A stretch of 64,000 nt of DNA from Paenibacillus_E allorhizoplanae (GTDB lineage Bacteria > Bacillota > Bacilli > Paenibacillales > NBRC-103111), in NCBI RefSeq assembly GCF_927798215.1, contig NZ_CAKMMW010000008.1, positions 62,001-126,000 of the forward strand, written 5' to 3'. The position numbers were made by a program, and so were the translations under genes. Each line of letters begins with the position of its first letter. Positions within the stretch are counted from its first letter, which is position 1. Below the pieces are notes generated by a model. The model had not been told where the DNA came from. It made no database searches and saw only the letters and a list, made by a program, of their open reading frames with translations. Positions 1-9,450 of this stretch are shown piece by piece.

Positions 1-34
1 AGATAGCTACACAGAGATCAAACACTCTTTTCAT
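1..34 (-). CDS. Start of a probable undecaprenyl-phosphate sugar transferase (cut by window edge)
   Basis: Only eleven codons are visible, reading MKRVFDLCVAI, preceded by a purine-rich TAGGAGTAG ribosome site. This beginning is typical of membrane sugar-1-phosphate transferases (EpsL/WcaJ type), which load the first sugar onto undecaprenyl phosphate. It lies just after the last full gene of the EPS operon, where such an initiating enzyme is expected. The call rests on a few residues and context; the rest of the gene is outside the window. Confidence 0.45.
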   Translation of the reverse strand, partial: MKRVFDLCVAI

Positions 35-50
35 AATGGATCTACTCCTA

Positions 51-1022
51 TTAAACTTGACTAAAAAGCTTTGATTTCATTCGGTCCAGCTTCCAAAGGA
101 TATAATTCATATTTTTAAACGTATGACCATCTACGGCAATTAGCCATTTATTATCCTTTAGTAAAAGTTGGTCGATATGATGCATGCCATCCTTGCGCCA
201 ATCTTTCTCTTCCTTGGATCCACTCAAAATAAGGGAAACCTCTTCTTCTACATATTCCTGCTCAGTTAGCTTATTCACTTTAAATACTCGGACTGACTCA
301 CCATAATGTGGATAATCTGCTTGCGTATATCTATGCACACATCCATCCGAAATAATGAGTCTTCCTCCCGGTCTACTAATCTTATCGTTATTTGAAATGA
401 TTGGACTTTGAGGATGCTCCGTCCAGGGTCCTTCTAAATGATCCGAGTAGAACACATGAAAATTGTCTTCTTCCGTCCCTGTAAACATCCACCACTTGCC
501 ATTATATTGCACAAGGGATGGATCCAAGTAATTGCCCTTCAACAGATCGCAATGTACCTCCCATTCAAATGGGAAATTCTTGGCTTTATATAAAATTACC
601 CGATTCGATTCGGCAGTTTCAGGCAGCATAAAGAATTCGTTATTATGTTTAAATACTTGTGGATACGATAAATGGAATTTCTCACGCAGCACGACACGAC
701 CATATTTCCATGTCATTCCATCTGTACTTGTAGCAACGCCAATTTCCCCTTGACCAGATGCCTTATTCAAAATTTCAAAGAAAAGAAAGTAGTCAGATTC
801 ATGCTGGATGATGAATGGATCAGCAACAAATTCTGCGGGCACATCCGTTACATCAGAAGCTTGTAAACTAGGAATGGTTAATTGTTGATAATGTGGCTCT
901 GTTGAAATAAAATGGTCAGATCGAAATACCTTTATCGACCAAGTAGACACAACCATTCCTTGGCGCAACAGAGCCATCCAACTTTGAAATCTCTTTAGAT
1001 TCCATGCACTAGCGATTGACAA
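51..1022 (-). CDS. Beta-propeller protein, GINT1 N-terminal-like (glucosyl-hydrolase fold), EPS operon
   Basis: A 323-residue soluble protein without a signal peptide. Repeated blade motifs such as ADPFII...YFLFFE near residue 67 and LDPSLV..KWWMFTG near residue 166 match the five-bladed propeller family related to GH43 and to the N-terminal domain of plant glucosamine inositolphosphorylceramide transferase. Such proteins are common in bacterial capsule loci, sometimes fused to formyltransferases or glycosyltransferases, and their reaction is not settled. The start is TTG, chosen because AAGGAGGAA lies at ideal distance before it. It is the penultimate visible gene of EPS operon 1, between galE and the probable sugar transferase. 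A role in trimming or modifying the repeat unit is inference. Confidence 0.7.
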   Translation of the reverse strand: MSIASAWNLKRFQSWMALLRQGMVVSTWSIKVFRSDHFISTEPHYQQLTIPSLQASDVTDVPAEFVADPFIIQHESDYFLFFEILNKASGQGEIGVATSTDGMTWKYGRVVLREKFHLSYPQVFKHNNEFFMLPETAESNRVILYKAKNFPFEWEVHCDLLKGNYLDPSLVQYNGKWWMFTGTEEDNFHVFYSDHLEGPWTEHPQSPIISNNDKISRPGGRLIISDGCVHRYTQADYPHYGESVRVFKVNKLTEQEYVEEEVSLILSGSKEEKDWRKDGMHHIDQLLLKDNKWLIAVDGHTFKNMNYILWKLDRMKSKLFSQV

Positions 1023-1100
1023 AACTGTTCCTCCTTAAGATCATCCCCATGTAGCGGATTTGACAGAATTGATGGGTAGTTTGGTTCGTAATCTGCTTAT

Positions 1101-2138
1101 TCATAGATTTGCTGCCACTTCATTCGCCGCTAGATAGCCCTGTGGATTGTAGGTTTGCCAACGCCACGAATCCAGACACATCTCATCAATACCCTTGTAT
1201 GCAATCCATCCTAACTCTCGTTCCGCTTTGGTTGGGTCTGAATAACATACACCGATGTCGCCAGTCCTGCGTGAAGTTATCTTATAAGGAACGTTCCTTC
1301 CAGTTACGCGTTCGAAAGCTTTGACCATTTCCAATACACTATATCCTTGTCCCGTTCCCAGATTGTACGCCTCAACCCCTGTGGTTGCGATGACCTTCTC
1401 TAGTGCTTTCAAATGTCCGCGAGCTAGATCTACCACATGGAGATAATCTCTTACACCTGTACCGTCTGATGTTGCGTAATCATTGCCATATACCTGAAGT
1501 TCCTTCAGCGCACCTACGGCTACTTGCGTGATATAGGGCATCAGATTATTAGGGATTCCATTGGGATCTTCACCTAAACGTCCGCTGCTGTGTGCGCCAA
1601 TTGGGTTAAAATATCGCAGAAGTGCGATACTCCAAGTTGGATCTGATACATGAAGATCTCTCATCATCTCTTCGATCATCAGCTTTGTTCGCCCATAGGC
1701 ATTAGTTGCGCCTAATGGAGAGTCTTCTGTAATTGGAACACTTCCAGACGTCCCATACACAGTAGCCGAAGAACTAAATACGATGTTCTTCACTCCATGC
1801 TCCTGCATAAGCTCGTAAAGTACAATTGAACCAGAGATATTATTATGGTAGTAGCGTAATGGCAAAGAAACCGACTCGCCGACTGCCTTCAGTCCAGCTA
1901 AATGAATCACAGCTTCTATGGAATGCCGCTTAAACACGCTCTCCAAGTCCTGTCGATGCAACAAATTAATTGGATAGAACTCAAAGTCCTTTCCCGTTAG
2001 CTCTTTTACTCGACTTAATGATTCCGAACTGCTATTGCTAAGATTATCAACAACTACGATTTCGTACCCCGCATTCAATAACTCCACACACGTGTGACTC
2101 CCAATATAGCCAGCTCCACCTGTTACAAGAATCGACAT
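1101..2138 (-). CDS. galE: UDP-glucose 4-epimerase GalE
   Basis: Interconverts UDP-glucose and UDP-galactose (often also the N-acetyl forms) in the cytoplasm, supplying galactosyl donors. It is 345 residues, normal for the family. The N-terminal NAD-binding motif TGGAGYIG covers residues 6-13. The SDR catalytic set is visible: Ser124 in SSSATVYG, Tyr148 and Lys152 in NAYGRTK. The C-terminal part has the usual VRDYLHVVDLA and RRTGDIGVCYSDP stretches. It sits between the EpsG-type polymerase and the beta-propeller gene in EPS operon 1, with short gaps, and with galU in the same operon makes both UDP-glucose and UDP-galactose available to the glycosyltransferases. Confidence 0.95.
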   Translation of the reverse strand: MSILVTGGAGYIGSHTCVELLNAGYEIVVVDNLSNSSSESLSRVKELTGKDFEFYPINLLHRQDLESVFKRHSIEAVIHLAGLKAVGESVSLPLRYYHNNISGSIVLYELMQEHGVKNIVFSSSATVYGTSGSVPITEDSPLGATNAYGRTKLMIEEMMRDLHVSDPTWSIALLRYFNPIGAHSSGRLGEDPNGIPNNLMPYITQVAVGALKELQVYGNDYATSDGTGVRDYLHVVDLARGHLKALEKVIATTGVEAYNLGTGQGYSVLEMVKAFERVTGRNVPYKITSRRTGDIGVCYSDPTKAERELGWIAYKGIDEMCLDSWRWQTYNPQGYLAANEVAANL

Positions 2139-2160
2139 TCAGATACCCTCCTACTAATAG

Positions 2161-3234
2161 TTAGAATTTTAGAAAATCGCTTTTGTAAATAATGTCCAAG
2201 GTAACAACATTTTCATAATAGAAGTAGACGAAGTAAAAACCGATGACCAAGTAATAGACTAATTTCTGCTGTTTCTTAGCAAATAAACTAATTACCCATG
2301 ACATTAAGATCACATTGTATAAGCCAAAATAGATCGTAAAACGCGCAAAGATCCAATTTTGTGTCGCGATAGCCATAACAACGAAATTTAATAGCGACAT
2401 GTTAACAACGTAATCACCATATGGAAATATCTCTCTAAGTTTGTGTCTTCCCAAAAAGGCAAATACCAGAGGCACCGCACTTATGGCTACCCGAATGATG
2501 TTGGCGCCGCCTTCTTGAAAATTCTGATACTCACTATAATGGGTATCTGCAATAGCCGAGAAAATAGCATTCGAAATCACACTGTACCCAACTATCAAAA
2601 TGACTGAACCTGCGAGAAGCACGATGGTTGAGGAGGTCCAAGCTTTTCTTCTGACAATGTAATAAATGGGAATCAGGATGAGGGCACTTCCATGAAAAAA
2701 AGAGGCAAACACTACAACTAGGAAATACTTTTTCCAGTTTCCTTCGAATAAATATTTTGTTGCTGCGAATACAATAGCCGAAGCCAAAAATTGCCGAATT
2801 CCATTCATCGATACGATATAGAGACCTGATGTTATGTAGATATACACACTTAATTCAAAAAGTTTAGAATACTTGTACAAGACATAGACAATAAGTACGT
2901 TAGTTACTAATGCCGTAATAAAAATGAGCGGTTGGGGATTATCCGTTATTGATTTCAAGATCATTTGTAAAATGCCGAAGCCAATATCCTTCTCAGCCAT
3001 GACTTCTGCCCAAGTAAAATTACTAATCCTATAAGAGTGAATATAAAAAACCGTATCGCCGATGTTATTACGAAGTCCCGCTATCAATGCGAAAGTTACC
3101 ATCACAATAGCCGTCAGCCATTGATTAGGCTTCATCCATAGCTGACCATACCCAGTAGGAACAGGCTTGGCTATGTGTCTGGAAAAGTAAGATGCGATAT
3201 AGACAACGACTAAGTTAAGCCAAATAATTGCCAT
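2161..3234 (-). CDS. epsG: EpsG family EPS polymerase (Wzy-like)
   Basis: A 357-residue, strongly hydrophobic protein with roughly ten membrane segments. It has the EpsG family layout: an early soluble loop holding GLRNNIGDTVFYIHSY near residue 53, a NGIRQFLASAIVFAA motif near residue 145, and ARFTIYF near residue 295. EpsG proteins are the presumed polymerases that join undecaprenyl-linked repeat units outside the membrane. It is the only polymerase candidate in the window, so it probably serves both EPS operons. The start has a good AAAGGAACC ribosome site. Neighbours are a GT2 transferase upstream and galE downstream on the same transcript. Confidence 0.85.
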   Translation of the reverse strand: MAIIWLNLVVVYIASYFSRHIAKPVPTGYGQLWMKPNQWLTAIVMVTFALIAGLRNNIGDTVFYIHSYRISNFTWAEVMAEKDIGFGILQMILKSITDNPQPLIFITALVTNVLIVYVLYKYSKLFELSVYIYITSGLYIVSMNGIRQFLASAIVFAATKYLFEGNWKKYFLVVVFASFFHGSALILIPIYYIVRRKAWTSSTIVLLAGSVILIVGYSVISNAIFSAIADTHYSEYQNFQEGGANIIRVAISAVPLVFAFLGRHKLREIFPYGDYVVNMSLLNFVVMAIATQNWIFARFTIYFGLYNVILMSWVISLFAKKQQKLVYYLVIGFYFVYFYYENVVTLDIIYKSDFLKF

Positions 3235-3253
3235 GAGAGGTTCCTTTCGAATC

Positions 3254-4138
3254 TTATGAGATCCTAGTTTTCCTGCTTACATACCAATAAAGTAGAATAC
3301 CAAAAGGGATAGCCAGCAATGTGAGGAGTTTAGCGGGTGATTCCATCATGAATCTGCGATTACCTGCCATTATGCTGCTGGATACAAAGTGTATGGATTG
3401 TTTAAATTTAAACATTACACTTGCTAGGGGGAGTTTCATAAGCTCTTTACGATAAAAAGCGAAGCCTTTTGGATTTTTCAAATACTGCCTCAACATGTTC
3501 ATGGAAGAGCCATCAGGTAAATATTCCACACAGCAGAGTACTTCGTTCAAAAGAAGCATTTCATACTGTTGATCCAACTTATAATACTTGTAAGCTAGAC
3601 CCACATATTTCTCATTTTCGAAAATGGGGTACGGATAAGCTCGTGTTAACTCGCTTCGATACACCAGCTTCTTATCACCTGTCACGCCGTGCTTACTATA
3701 CAACTCAAAAAGCGTCGATCGCTTGAGTGATACTGGCAGATTAGTGCCAATAATTCGCCCATCCGTAAAGGAATCAAGCCCGATAATACCGCTAACCTGA
3801 TCGCTGCCATGTTCATTCCAGAAAGTGAGAATGTGTTCTACCGCATTCGGTGGCATATAGTCATCCGAATCAATACATACATTCAGTTCTGTATCAATCA
3901 ATTGATAGGCTGTATTGTGCGCACCATGCATTCCTTGATTATTCTGCCGGTGGTATCGGATCTGAATTGCATTTTCTGCGATCCAGGCAGCTACTACCTG
4001 CTCTGTGTCATCTGTAGAGCCATCGTCAATGATGAGCCATACGAAATCTTTCGAGGTTTGCTTTTTCAAATTCTCATAACAGATCGGAAGACAATACGCA
4101 CGATTATATGTTGGTGTAAAAACAGTAAGCTTGGTCAT
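3254..4138 (-). CDS. Family 2 glycosyltransferase (EPS)
   Basis: A 294-residue GT-A fold transferase. The nucleotide-binding DDGSTD is near residue 38 and the metal-binding CIDSDDY near residue 88. The N-terminus TVFTPTYNRA is typical of GT2 enzymes. The last 30 residues form one membrane-associated helix, which would hold the enzyme at the inner face of the membrane where lipid-linked repeat units grow. The start has GAGGTGATGAG before it. It lies four bases after the upstream GT4 gene, so translation is probably coupled. Donor and acceptor sugars cannot be read from sequence. Confidence 0.88.
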   Translation of the reverse strand: MTKLTVFTPTYNRAYCLPICYENLKKQTSKDFVWLIIDDGSTDDTEQVVAAWIAENAIQIRYHRQNNQGMHGAHNTAYQLIDTELNVCIDSDDYMPPNAVEHILTFWNEHGSDQVSGIIGLDSFTDGRIIGTNLPVSLKRSTLFELYSKHGVTGDKKLVYRSELTRAYPYPIFENEKYVGLAYKYYKLDQQYEMLLLNEVLCCVEYLPDGSSMNMLRQYLKNPKGFAFYRKELMKLPLASVMFKFKQSIHFVSSSIMAGNRRFMMESPAKLLTLLAIPFGILLYWYVSRKTRIS

Positions 4139-4142
4139 CTCA

Positions 4143-5249
4143 TCACCTCGAAATACCTAGATAAAAACCTTCGGTCCAAGCCGCCGTATTGCGGATATCA
4201 TACCCCTGGTTTGATAAAGATGAAGCAGGTATGCGTCTTGATTTGTTTCTGGCCATCACAACCTTCATTTGATGAACCCAAATCTCTTTATCAGCTAGCG
4301 GCAATCGCTCTACCAATCGAATACCCATATCCACTTCCTGCGTAATCTCATCCGAGATCATGCAAGGTAGTCCTGCACCTTGTGCCTCAATGAGTGTCAC
4401 CGGCAAGCCTTCATGTAAAGAGGGAAATACAAACATATCTAGTCCCTGAAGTAAATGTGCAATATCACTACGCACACCAAGAAATTTGACTTTATGCTGC
4501 AAAGCAAGAGACTTCACTTTTCTCTCCATCTCTTCTCGGAGTGGTCCATCCCCTGCTAGTACAAGCATCGTATTGGGTTTCTCTCGATTCAATTGGGCAA
4601 ATACGTCGATGAGAAAAGCGTGGTTCTTCTGATGGTTGAACCTGCCAACATGTCCGAGCACGAATGCCTCAGGAGGAAGCTGCAGTTCTCGTCTTATTTC
4701 CTCTCTTACCAAGGGCGAATAAGCAAATTGCTCACTCTCAATCCCATTCTTCATCAACATCACTTTGCTTCGCTGATTAGCGAATAGCCACTGTGCTGCC
4801 ATATTCGAGCAAGCCAGGAAATGAGTGGCACAGGAAGCGATGAATGTACCTGCAAACCATTTATAAGCTTTAGCCGCTACGCCGCCTTCACTGCTTGTAT
4901 TGTGACTATGGGCAATGCGAATGGGAATATCCGCCTTCTTGGCCGAACGTAATACAAAACCACTCATTTTATCCATATGAGCATGAACAATCCTGTAGTT
5001 TGCATTAACGAAGAATTGATCTAAGGCTTGGATATATTTCGCGTGTCCACTATCCGACACGTAGGGGATTCTATGAATAATCCCTCCCATCTCGGTAATC
5101 TCCGAATCATAGGCTCCTGGTTTGCAAGTTAGAAAGTCGAATTGAATCTTCGTTCGATCTACATTTCGATATAAATTCATTAAAAGGGTCTCTGCTCCAC
5201 CCCTATTCATATTGACAACGACATGCAGAATTCTTATTGCATCGCCCAC
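4143..5249 (-). CDS. Family 4 glycosyltransferase, EpsF-like
   Basis: A 368-residue GT-B fold retaining transferase. The N-terminal half begins ILHVVVNMNRGGAETLLMNLY, the GG(A/V)E acceptor-side signature seen in EpsF. The C-terminal donor half has GHVGRFNHQKNH near residue 200 and the E-x7-E motif in HEGLPVTLIEAQ near residue 282. It overlaps the end of the upstream GT4 gene by 16 bases, implying coupled translation. It adds one sugar to the EPS repeat unit on the cytoplasmic face; which sugar is unknown. Confidence 0.9.
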   Translation of the reverse strand: MGDAIRILHVVVNMNRGGAETLLMNLYRNVDRTKIQFDFLTCKPGAYDSEITEMGGIIHRIPYVSDSGHAKYIQALDQFFVNANYRIVHAHMDKMSGFVLRSAKKADIPIRIAHSHNTSSEGGVAAKAYKWFAGTFIASCATHFLACSNMAAQWLFANQRSKVMLMKNGIESEQFAYSPLVREEIRRELQLPPEAFVLGHVGRFNHQKNHAFLIDVFAQLNREKPNTMLVLAGDGPLREEMERKVKSLALQHKVKFLGVRSDIAHLLQGLDMFVFPSLHEGLPVTLIEAQGAGLPCMISDEITQEVDMGIRLVERLPLADKEIWVHQMKVVMARNKSRRIPASSLSNQGYDIRNTAAWTEGFYLGISR

Positions 5250-6388
5250 ATGACCTCCACCTTTTCGTCCATAAATCGAGAATATATTGCGCTTTTCTGA
5301 TGTAACACTTGCTCAATGGCGTATTTGGTCTCAACCATTTGTCTCCCATTCGAGCCTAACTGGGTTCGCAATTCCCTATCGCCAGCTAAGAGCAGAAGCT
5401 TCTCTGCCATTCTTATATGATCATGGGGAGAAATCAGCCAACCATTATTACCGTCATGCACAAGTTCTCTGTGCCCCCTGTTGTCACTTGCAACGATTGG
5501 GAGTCCGCAGGCCATCGCTTCCATCATATTCACGGGCAGACCTTCACGCAGACTGGATGCAACAGCAATATCACACATAGGAAGCAAGTAATCTATATCT
5601 TTTCGATAACCAAGAAAATCCACTTGTTGAGCAACCTGAAGCTCTTTAGCAAGCTCTTGACATTGCACTTGTAGCGCTCCTTCTCCAGCAAGCAACAGTT
5701 TGACATGAGGCGCTTCATTGCGAATATGAGCTAATGCTCGTATGAGCTGCTGCTGATTCTTATTCTGATTAAATTCTGCCGCATAAAATAAAAGAATATC
5801 CGCTGGTTGATAACCCATGGATACTTTTCTTTCGGCTCTATGCAGTTCGTCGATCTGTTGAAAGCGTGTTGTATTAACGCCAACGCCATGCACATGTTCG
5901 ATCTGATTCGCACGGAACCCATGTTTCCTAGCAAGCAAGTAATCTTCCTCATTAATTGTGATCAAACAATCTGTAAAATAAGATAAGAATTTCTCTAAAG
6001 GATAATAGGCTAGCCAATGGAACAAAGGCGCACCTTGGCAAAAATGAAAGCCATGCGCGGTATAAATAACCTTCGTCCCCTGCTTACGGGCTGATCGTGC
6101 GGCTAGACGAGCCAGCACACCTCCCATTGGGGTATGGCAATGGATGATATCATACTTGTTTGCAGCCAGGATGGACTTCAGTGATGCATAGGCATCTAGA
6201 TTCGTACGGTGGAGCGGCGACCTCTGAATCGGAATATCAAACTTAGCATCAACATAAGGGAGCTCAATATTCCCACTCGCCGCAACATGAACCTCGAAGC
6301 CCTGATCCTTGAACCATTTCAAGTAAGGCAGGTGAAAAGCCCTAAAGTGATAATCAACCGTTGCGCAAAACAATACTTTTCTAGACAT
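5234..6388 (-). CDS. Family 4 glycosyltransferase, EpsD-like
   Basis: A 384-residue GT4 transferase. Residues 1-20 (VLFCATVDYHFRAFHLPYL) and the motif HCHTPMGGVLARLA near residue 85 match the EpsD/CapM-like group. The donor site carries EGLPVNMMEAMACGLPIV near residue 300, which includes the E-x7-E pair. In Bacillus subtilis epsD follows epsC directly; here galU has been placed between the two. The gene ends inside the next GT4 gene. Its role is to extend the lipid-linked EPS unit. Confidence 0.9.
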   Translation of the reverse strand: MSRKVLFCATVDYHFRAFHLPYLKWFKDQGFEVHVAASGNIELPYVDAKFDIPIQRSPLHRTNLDAYASLKSILAANKYDIIHCHTPMGGVLARLAARSARKQGTKVIYTAHGFHFCQGAPLFHWLAYYPLEKFLSYFTDCLITINEEDYLLARKHGFRANQIEHVHGVGVNTTRFQQIDELHRAERKVSMGYQPADILLFYAAEFNQNKNQQQLIRALAHIRNEAPHVKLLLAGEGALQVQCQELAKELQVAQQVDFLGYRKDIDYLLPMCDIAVASSLREGLPVNMMEAMACGLPIVASDNRGHRELVHDGNNGWLISPHDHIRMAEKLLLLAGDRELRTQLGSNGRQMVETKYAIEQVLHQKSAIYSRFMDEKVEVMWAMQ

Positions 6389-6399
6389 CGTGGCATCAC

Positions 6400-7275
6400 C
6401 TATTTAATTAATTCTTTCTCCATAAGTTCGGAAAGATATTTCAATAGACCGTATCTTAACTCTTTACGCTGCAACGCATATTCGATCGTTGTTTGAATGA
6501 AGCCCATTTTCTCCCCAACATCATAACGGGTACCTTCAAATTCGTACGCATACACCGATTCGATCCGATTGAGTTGTGCGATCGCATCCGTTAACTGGAT
6601 TTCGCCTCCAGCTCCTGGTTGCTGATTATTGAGAATCTCAAAAATTTTGGGTGTTAGAATATATCGCCCCATAATCGCTAAATTAGAGGGTGCTAATTCT
6701 TTGAGCGGTTTCTCAACAAGATGATTGACACTATGTAGTCGGTTCTCTAACTCAAAGCCATCCACAATCCCGTATCTGGACACCTCTTCGTCTGGTACGT
6801 GCTTCACGCCTATAATGGATGCGTCGTGGTACTCATATTGTTCCATCAATTGCTGCAAGCATGGCTTATCCGCTCGAACAATGTCATCCCCAAGCAATAC
6901 CGCGAATGGCTCATTGCCAATAAATTTACGTGCACACCAGATCGCATGCCCTAAGCCCTTAGGCTCCTTCTGGCGAATATAATGAATATCTACATTCGAA
7001 GACTTTTTCACTTCCGATAGCAGCTCGAACTTCTGCTTTTCTAATAAATTTTGCTCAAGCTCGAAGGAGTTATCAAAGTGATCTTCGATCGCTCTTTTCC
7101 CTTTACCCGTGACAATAATAATATCTTCGATGCCTGATTCGATAGCTTCCTCAACAATATATTGAATGGTCGGTTTATCAACAATGGGCAGCATTTCCTT
7201 CGGCATTGCTTTCGTTGCTGGTAGGAATCTTGTCCCCAGACCAGCAGCTGGAATAATGGCTTTTCTAACTTTCAT
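6400..7275 (-). CDS. galU: UTP-glucose-1-phosphate uridylyltransferase GalU
   Basis: Makes UDP-glucose from UTP and glucose-1-phosphate. It is 291 residues, the usual length. The N-terminal nucleotide-binding signature PAAGLGTRFLPATKAMPKEM covers about residues 9-28, followed by LLGDDIV near residue 128 and GRYILTP near residue 205. An AAAGGAGC ribosome site precedes the ATG. A dedicated copy inside an EPS operon is common and ties precursor supply to polymer synthesis; together with galE it would feed glucose and galactose donors. Housekeeping copies elsewhere in the genome are likely but not visible. Confidence 0.95.
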   Translation of the reverse strand: MKVRKAIIPAAGLGTRFLPATKAMPKEMLPIVDKPTIQYIVEEAIESGIEDIIIVTGKGKRAIEDHFDNSFELEQNLLEKQKFELLSEVKKSSNVDIHYIRQKEPKGLGHAIWCARKFIGNEPFAVLLGDDIVRADKPCLQQLMEQYEYHDASIIGVKHVPDEEVSRYGIVDGFELENRLHSVNHLVEKPLKELAPSNLAIMGRYILTPKIFEILNNQQPGAGGEIQLTDAIAQLNRIESVYAYEFEGTRYDVGEKMGFIQTTIEYALQRKELRYGLLKYLSELMEKELIK

Positions 7276-7291
7276 AAATGATTGCTCCTTT

Positions 7292-9118
7292 TCAGCCTAC
7301 AGATGATAGTTTCTTGGATAAAAGAAGAACATTGCTGTTTCCAATATTAAGCAAATGCTCTCTTAAGCTATCCTTATCTAATGTGTTGTAAATGGAAATG
7401 GTTTCTTTGATTTCCTCCATAAATAGGTCCGCCGTTTTGCCGATATAAATCTTCGGATATACTTGTTGTTCTTCGATTTCATCTGCCTTCAAAAGCTCCT
7501 CATAAAGCTTTTCTCCGGGTCTCATTCCAGTAAATTCAATACCGATATCTTCCACCGAATTACCTGAAAGTTTGATTAGATTTTTGGCCAGATCGACTAT
7601 TTTCACAGGTTCACCCATATCGAGGACAAAAATTTCTCCCCCTTTAGCTAATGCACCAGCTTGCATAACGAGTCGAGATGCTTCCGGAATCGTCATGAAG
7701 TAGCGAATCATATCCGGATGAGTGACCGATACGGGACCGCCTTTTTCAATTTGATGCTTGAACCTTGGAATGACACTGCCTCTGCTTCCCAACACATTGC
7801 CGAATCGGACGGCCACGAACTTCGTATTGCTGCTTCTATCCATGTCTTGAATAATCATCTCGGCCATTCGCTTCGTGGCTCCCATAACACTCGTTGGATT
7901 CACAGCTTTATCCGTGGAGATCATGACGAAGGTATTCACTTCATACTTGCTTGCTGCAATCGCGACGTTCATCGTACCAATCACGTTGTTCTTAACCGCT
8001 TCTTCGGGATTGCGTTCCATCAGCGGTACATGCTTATGAGCTGCCGCATGGTACACGACATCAGGGCGATGTCGATTCATAACGGCCATCATTTTGCGTG
8101 AGTCCTGAATATCAGCAATTTCGGTAATGAATTCCGTTTGGGCGTATTCACATATGTCCTTCAATTCCATTTCGATGGAATAAATACTGTTCTCTCCGTG
8201 CCCTAGTAAGATGAGCTTGCTAGGCTGGAACTTAGAAACCTGACGGCAGATTTCAGAGCCAATGGACCCTCCTGCACCGGTTACCAAGACCACTTTGTGG
8301 GTAACAAACTCAGAAATACTTGCGATATCGAGCTCGATGGGCTCCCTACCCAATAGATCCTCAACATGAACGTCCATGAATTGATTGACCGAAAGCTTAC
8401 CTGTTACAAGATCCTCTAACATTGGCAATGTTTGCGTTTTGGCTGTCGTTTTGGCGCATTCCTGTACGATACTATTAAGATCCCGTTTTCCTAGAGAAGG
8501 AATTGCAATGATGATATTCTCAATTTGCATTTCTTTCACGGTTCGTTCAATCTGAGATATCCCGCCTACAACAGGTATGCCTAGAATATCCAGATTGTGA
8601 ATGCGAGCATTATCATCAATAAAAGCAACCGGCTCTAACTCTGCATCGTTGTTCTTAATGAGTTGCCTGGCAACCATAAGTCCTGCGGAACCAGCCCCTA
8701 CAACCAAAGTTCGCTTCTTCCCTGTTTTCTTAATATAGGTACTCCGAAATAGCCGCCAGCAGAAACGAGATCCGCCAATGAGCAAAATGTGAATCATCCA
8801 AGTTACAGCGAGCAAACGAAAAGAAATATCCTGAGCCATGATTTCCTGAATACACGCAACCACAACAATTGAAAAGCTAACTGCTTTTATGATAAATATT
8901 AATTCTGCAATACTCGCATGCTCCCAAGCTTTTTTATAAAGCTTGTATCGAAATGAAAACACATGATGACTTAGCAGCAGTGTAATTGAGCTGACAACCA
9001 TAGGTAATGTTATGACATGAAGATCTGCGCTCAATAGAAATCGGCTTACAAAAATCGATGTTAAGACAATAAAAGAGTCAACAAAGACTAATAAGGATAA
9101 TCGTTGGCGATATGACAA
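7292..9118 (-). CDS. Membrane-bound NDP-sugar 4,6-dehydratase, EpsC/CapD family
   Basis: First gene of EPS operon 1; 608 residues. The N-terminus has four to five membrane helices, then a CoA-binding/Rossmann-like domain with VVGAGSAGLMVARQL near residue 140, then a second NAD domain starting VLVTGAGGSIGSEI near residue 281. The active-site helix carries STDKAVNP...MGATKR, with Met in place of the usual Tyr, as in PglF/FlaA1-type UDP-GlcNAc 4,6-dehydratases. EpsC in B. subtilis has this role, starting synthesis of a rare amino sugar. The start codon is TTG with AAAGGGTGA before it. The long leader upstream holds several SinR-like boxes and a folded region. Confidence 0.9.
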   Translation of the reverse strand: MSYRQRLSLLVFVDSFIVLTSIFVSRFLLSADLHVITLPMVVSSITLLLSHHVFSFRYKLYKKAWEHASIAELIFIIKAVSFSIVVVACIQEIMAQDISFRLLAVTWMIHILLIGGSRFCWRLFRSTYIKKTGKKRTLVVGAGSAGLMVARQLIKNNDAELEPVAFIDDNARIHNLDILGIPVVGGISQIERTVKEMQIENIIIAIPSLGKRDLNSIVQECAKTTAKTQTLPMLEDLVTGKLSVNQFMDVHVEDLLGREPIELDIASISEFVTHKVVLVTGAGGSIGSEICRQVSKFQPSKLILLGHGENSIYSIEMELKDICEYAQTEFITEIADIQDSRKMMAVMNRHRPDVVYHAAAHKHVPLMERNPEEAVKNNVIGTMNVAIAASKYEVNTFVMISTDKAVNPTSVMGATKRMAEMIIQDMDRSSNTKFVAVRFGNVLGSRGSVIPRFKHQIEKGGPVSVTHPDMIRYFMTIPEASRLVMQAGALAKGGEIFVLDMGEPVKIVDLAKNLIKLSGNSVEDIGIEFTGMRPGEKLYEELLKADEIEEQQVYPKIYIGKTADLFMEEIKETISIYNTLDKDSLREHLLNIGNSNVLLLSKKLSSVG

Positions 9119-9189
9119 ATAAATTCACCCTTTCACTAAAGTACTTAAGTATAAGGCCTTTGGAAAAAGACCATATAATTAAATCCTTT

Positions 9190-9322
9190 AATACGCTATA
9201 GGGCATCTAACCCTGCCTCGCACCACACTTTTGACGACTCGCGTCTAAGGTTTTGTCAAACCCACAGCATGATCGAGTGCATCCATTGATAACGGTAAGG
9301 AGGCATCACCGGAATGGGCGGA
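9190..9322 (-). ncRNA. Candidate EAR/epsC leader RNA upstream of the EpsC-type gene
   Basis: The transcribed leader of EPS operon 1 is about 340 bases and this part can fold locally. Visible stems are GGCA/TGCC around 9202-9217, a TTTGAC/GTCAAA pair (9230-9235 with 9255-9260) enclosing a GAC-GCGA-GTC tetraloop hairpin, and CGGT/ACCG around 9293-9311. In Bacillales the EAR (Rfam epsC RNA), which promotes readthrough of long eps operons, lies directly upstream of epsC, exactly this position. I did not match it to the family consensus from memory, so the name is inference from position plus structure. Confidence 0.4.
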
Positions 9323-9328
9323 AAGAAT

Positions 9329-9344
9329 GTTCTTTATAAAGAAC
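9329..9344. promoter_or_regulatory. SinR-like operator box 1
   Basis: Perfect 16-base palindrome GTTCTTTATAAAGAAC. Each arm matches GTTCTYT, the known SinR half-site of Bacillus biofilm promoters. It lies in the leader region of EPS operon 1. Confidence 0.7.
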
Positions 9345-9365
9345 GTTACTCTATTAATCCGCCTC

Positions 9366-9383
9366 GTTCCTATTATAGAGAAC
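9366..9383. promoter_or_regulatory. SinR-like operator box 2 (imperfect)
   Basis: GTTCC...AGAGAAC with two extra central bases. On the minus strand it contains a TATAAT hexamer (9377-9372), so it may cover a second -10 element of EPS operon 1. Confidence 0.5.
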
Positions 9384-9398
9384 ATTTCACATATAATT

Positions 9399-9414
9399 AT
9401 TCTTTATAAAGAAC
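9399..9414. promoter_or_regulatory. SinR-like operator box 3
   Basis: ATTCTTTATAAAGAAC, one mismatch from the perfect palindrome, with flanking ATATAAT/ATTATAT arms that lengthen the dyad. Confidence 0.65.
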
Positions 9415-9450
9415 GATTATATGAAAAAAAAGAGCCATAATATAGCTGTG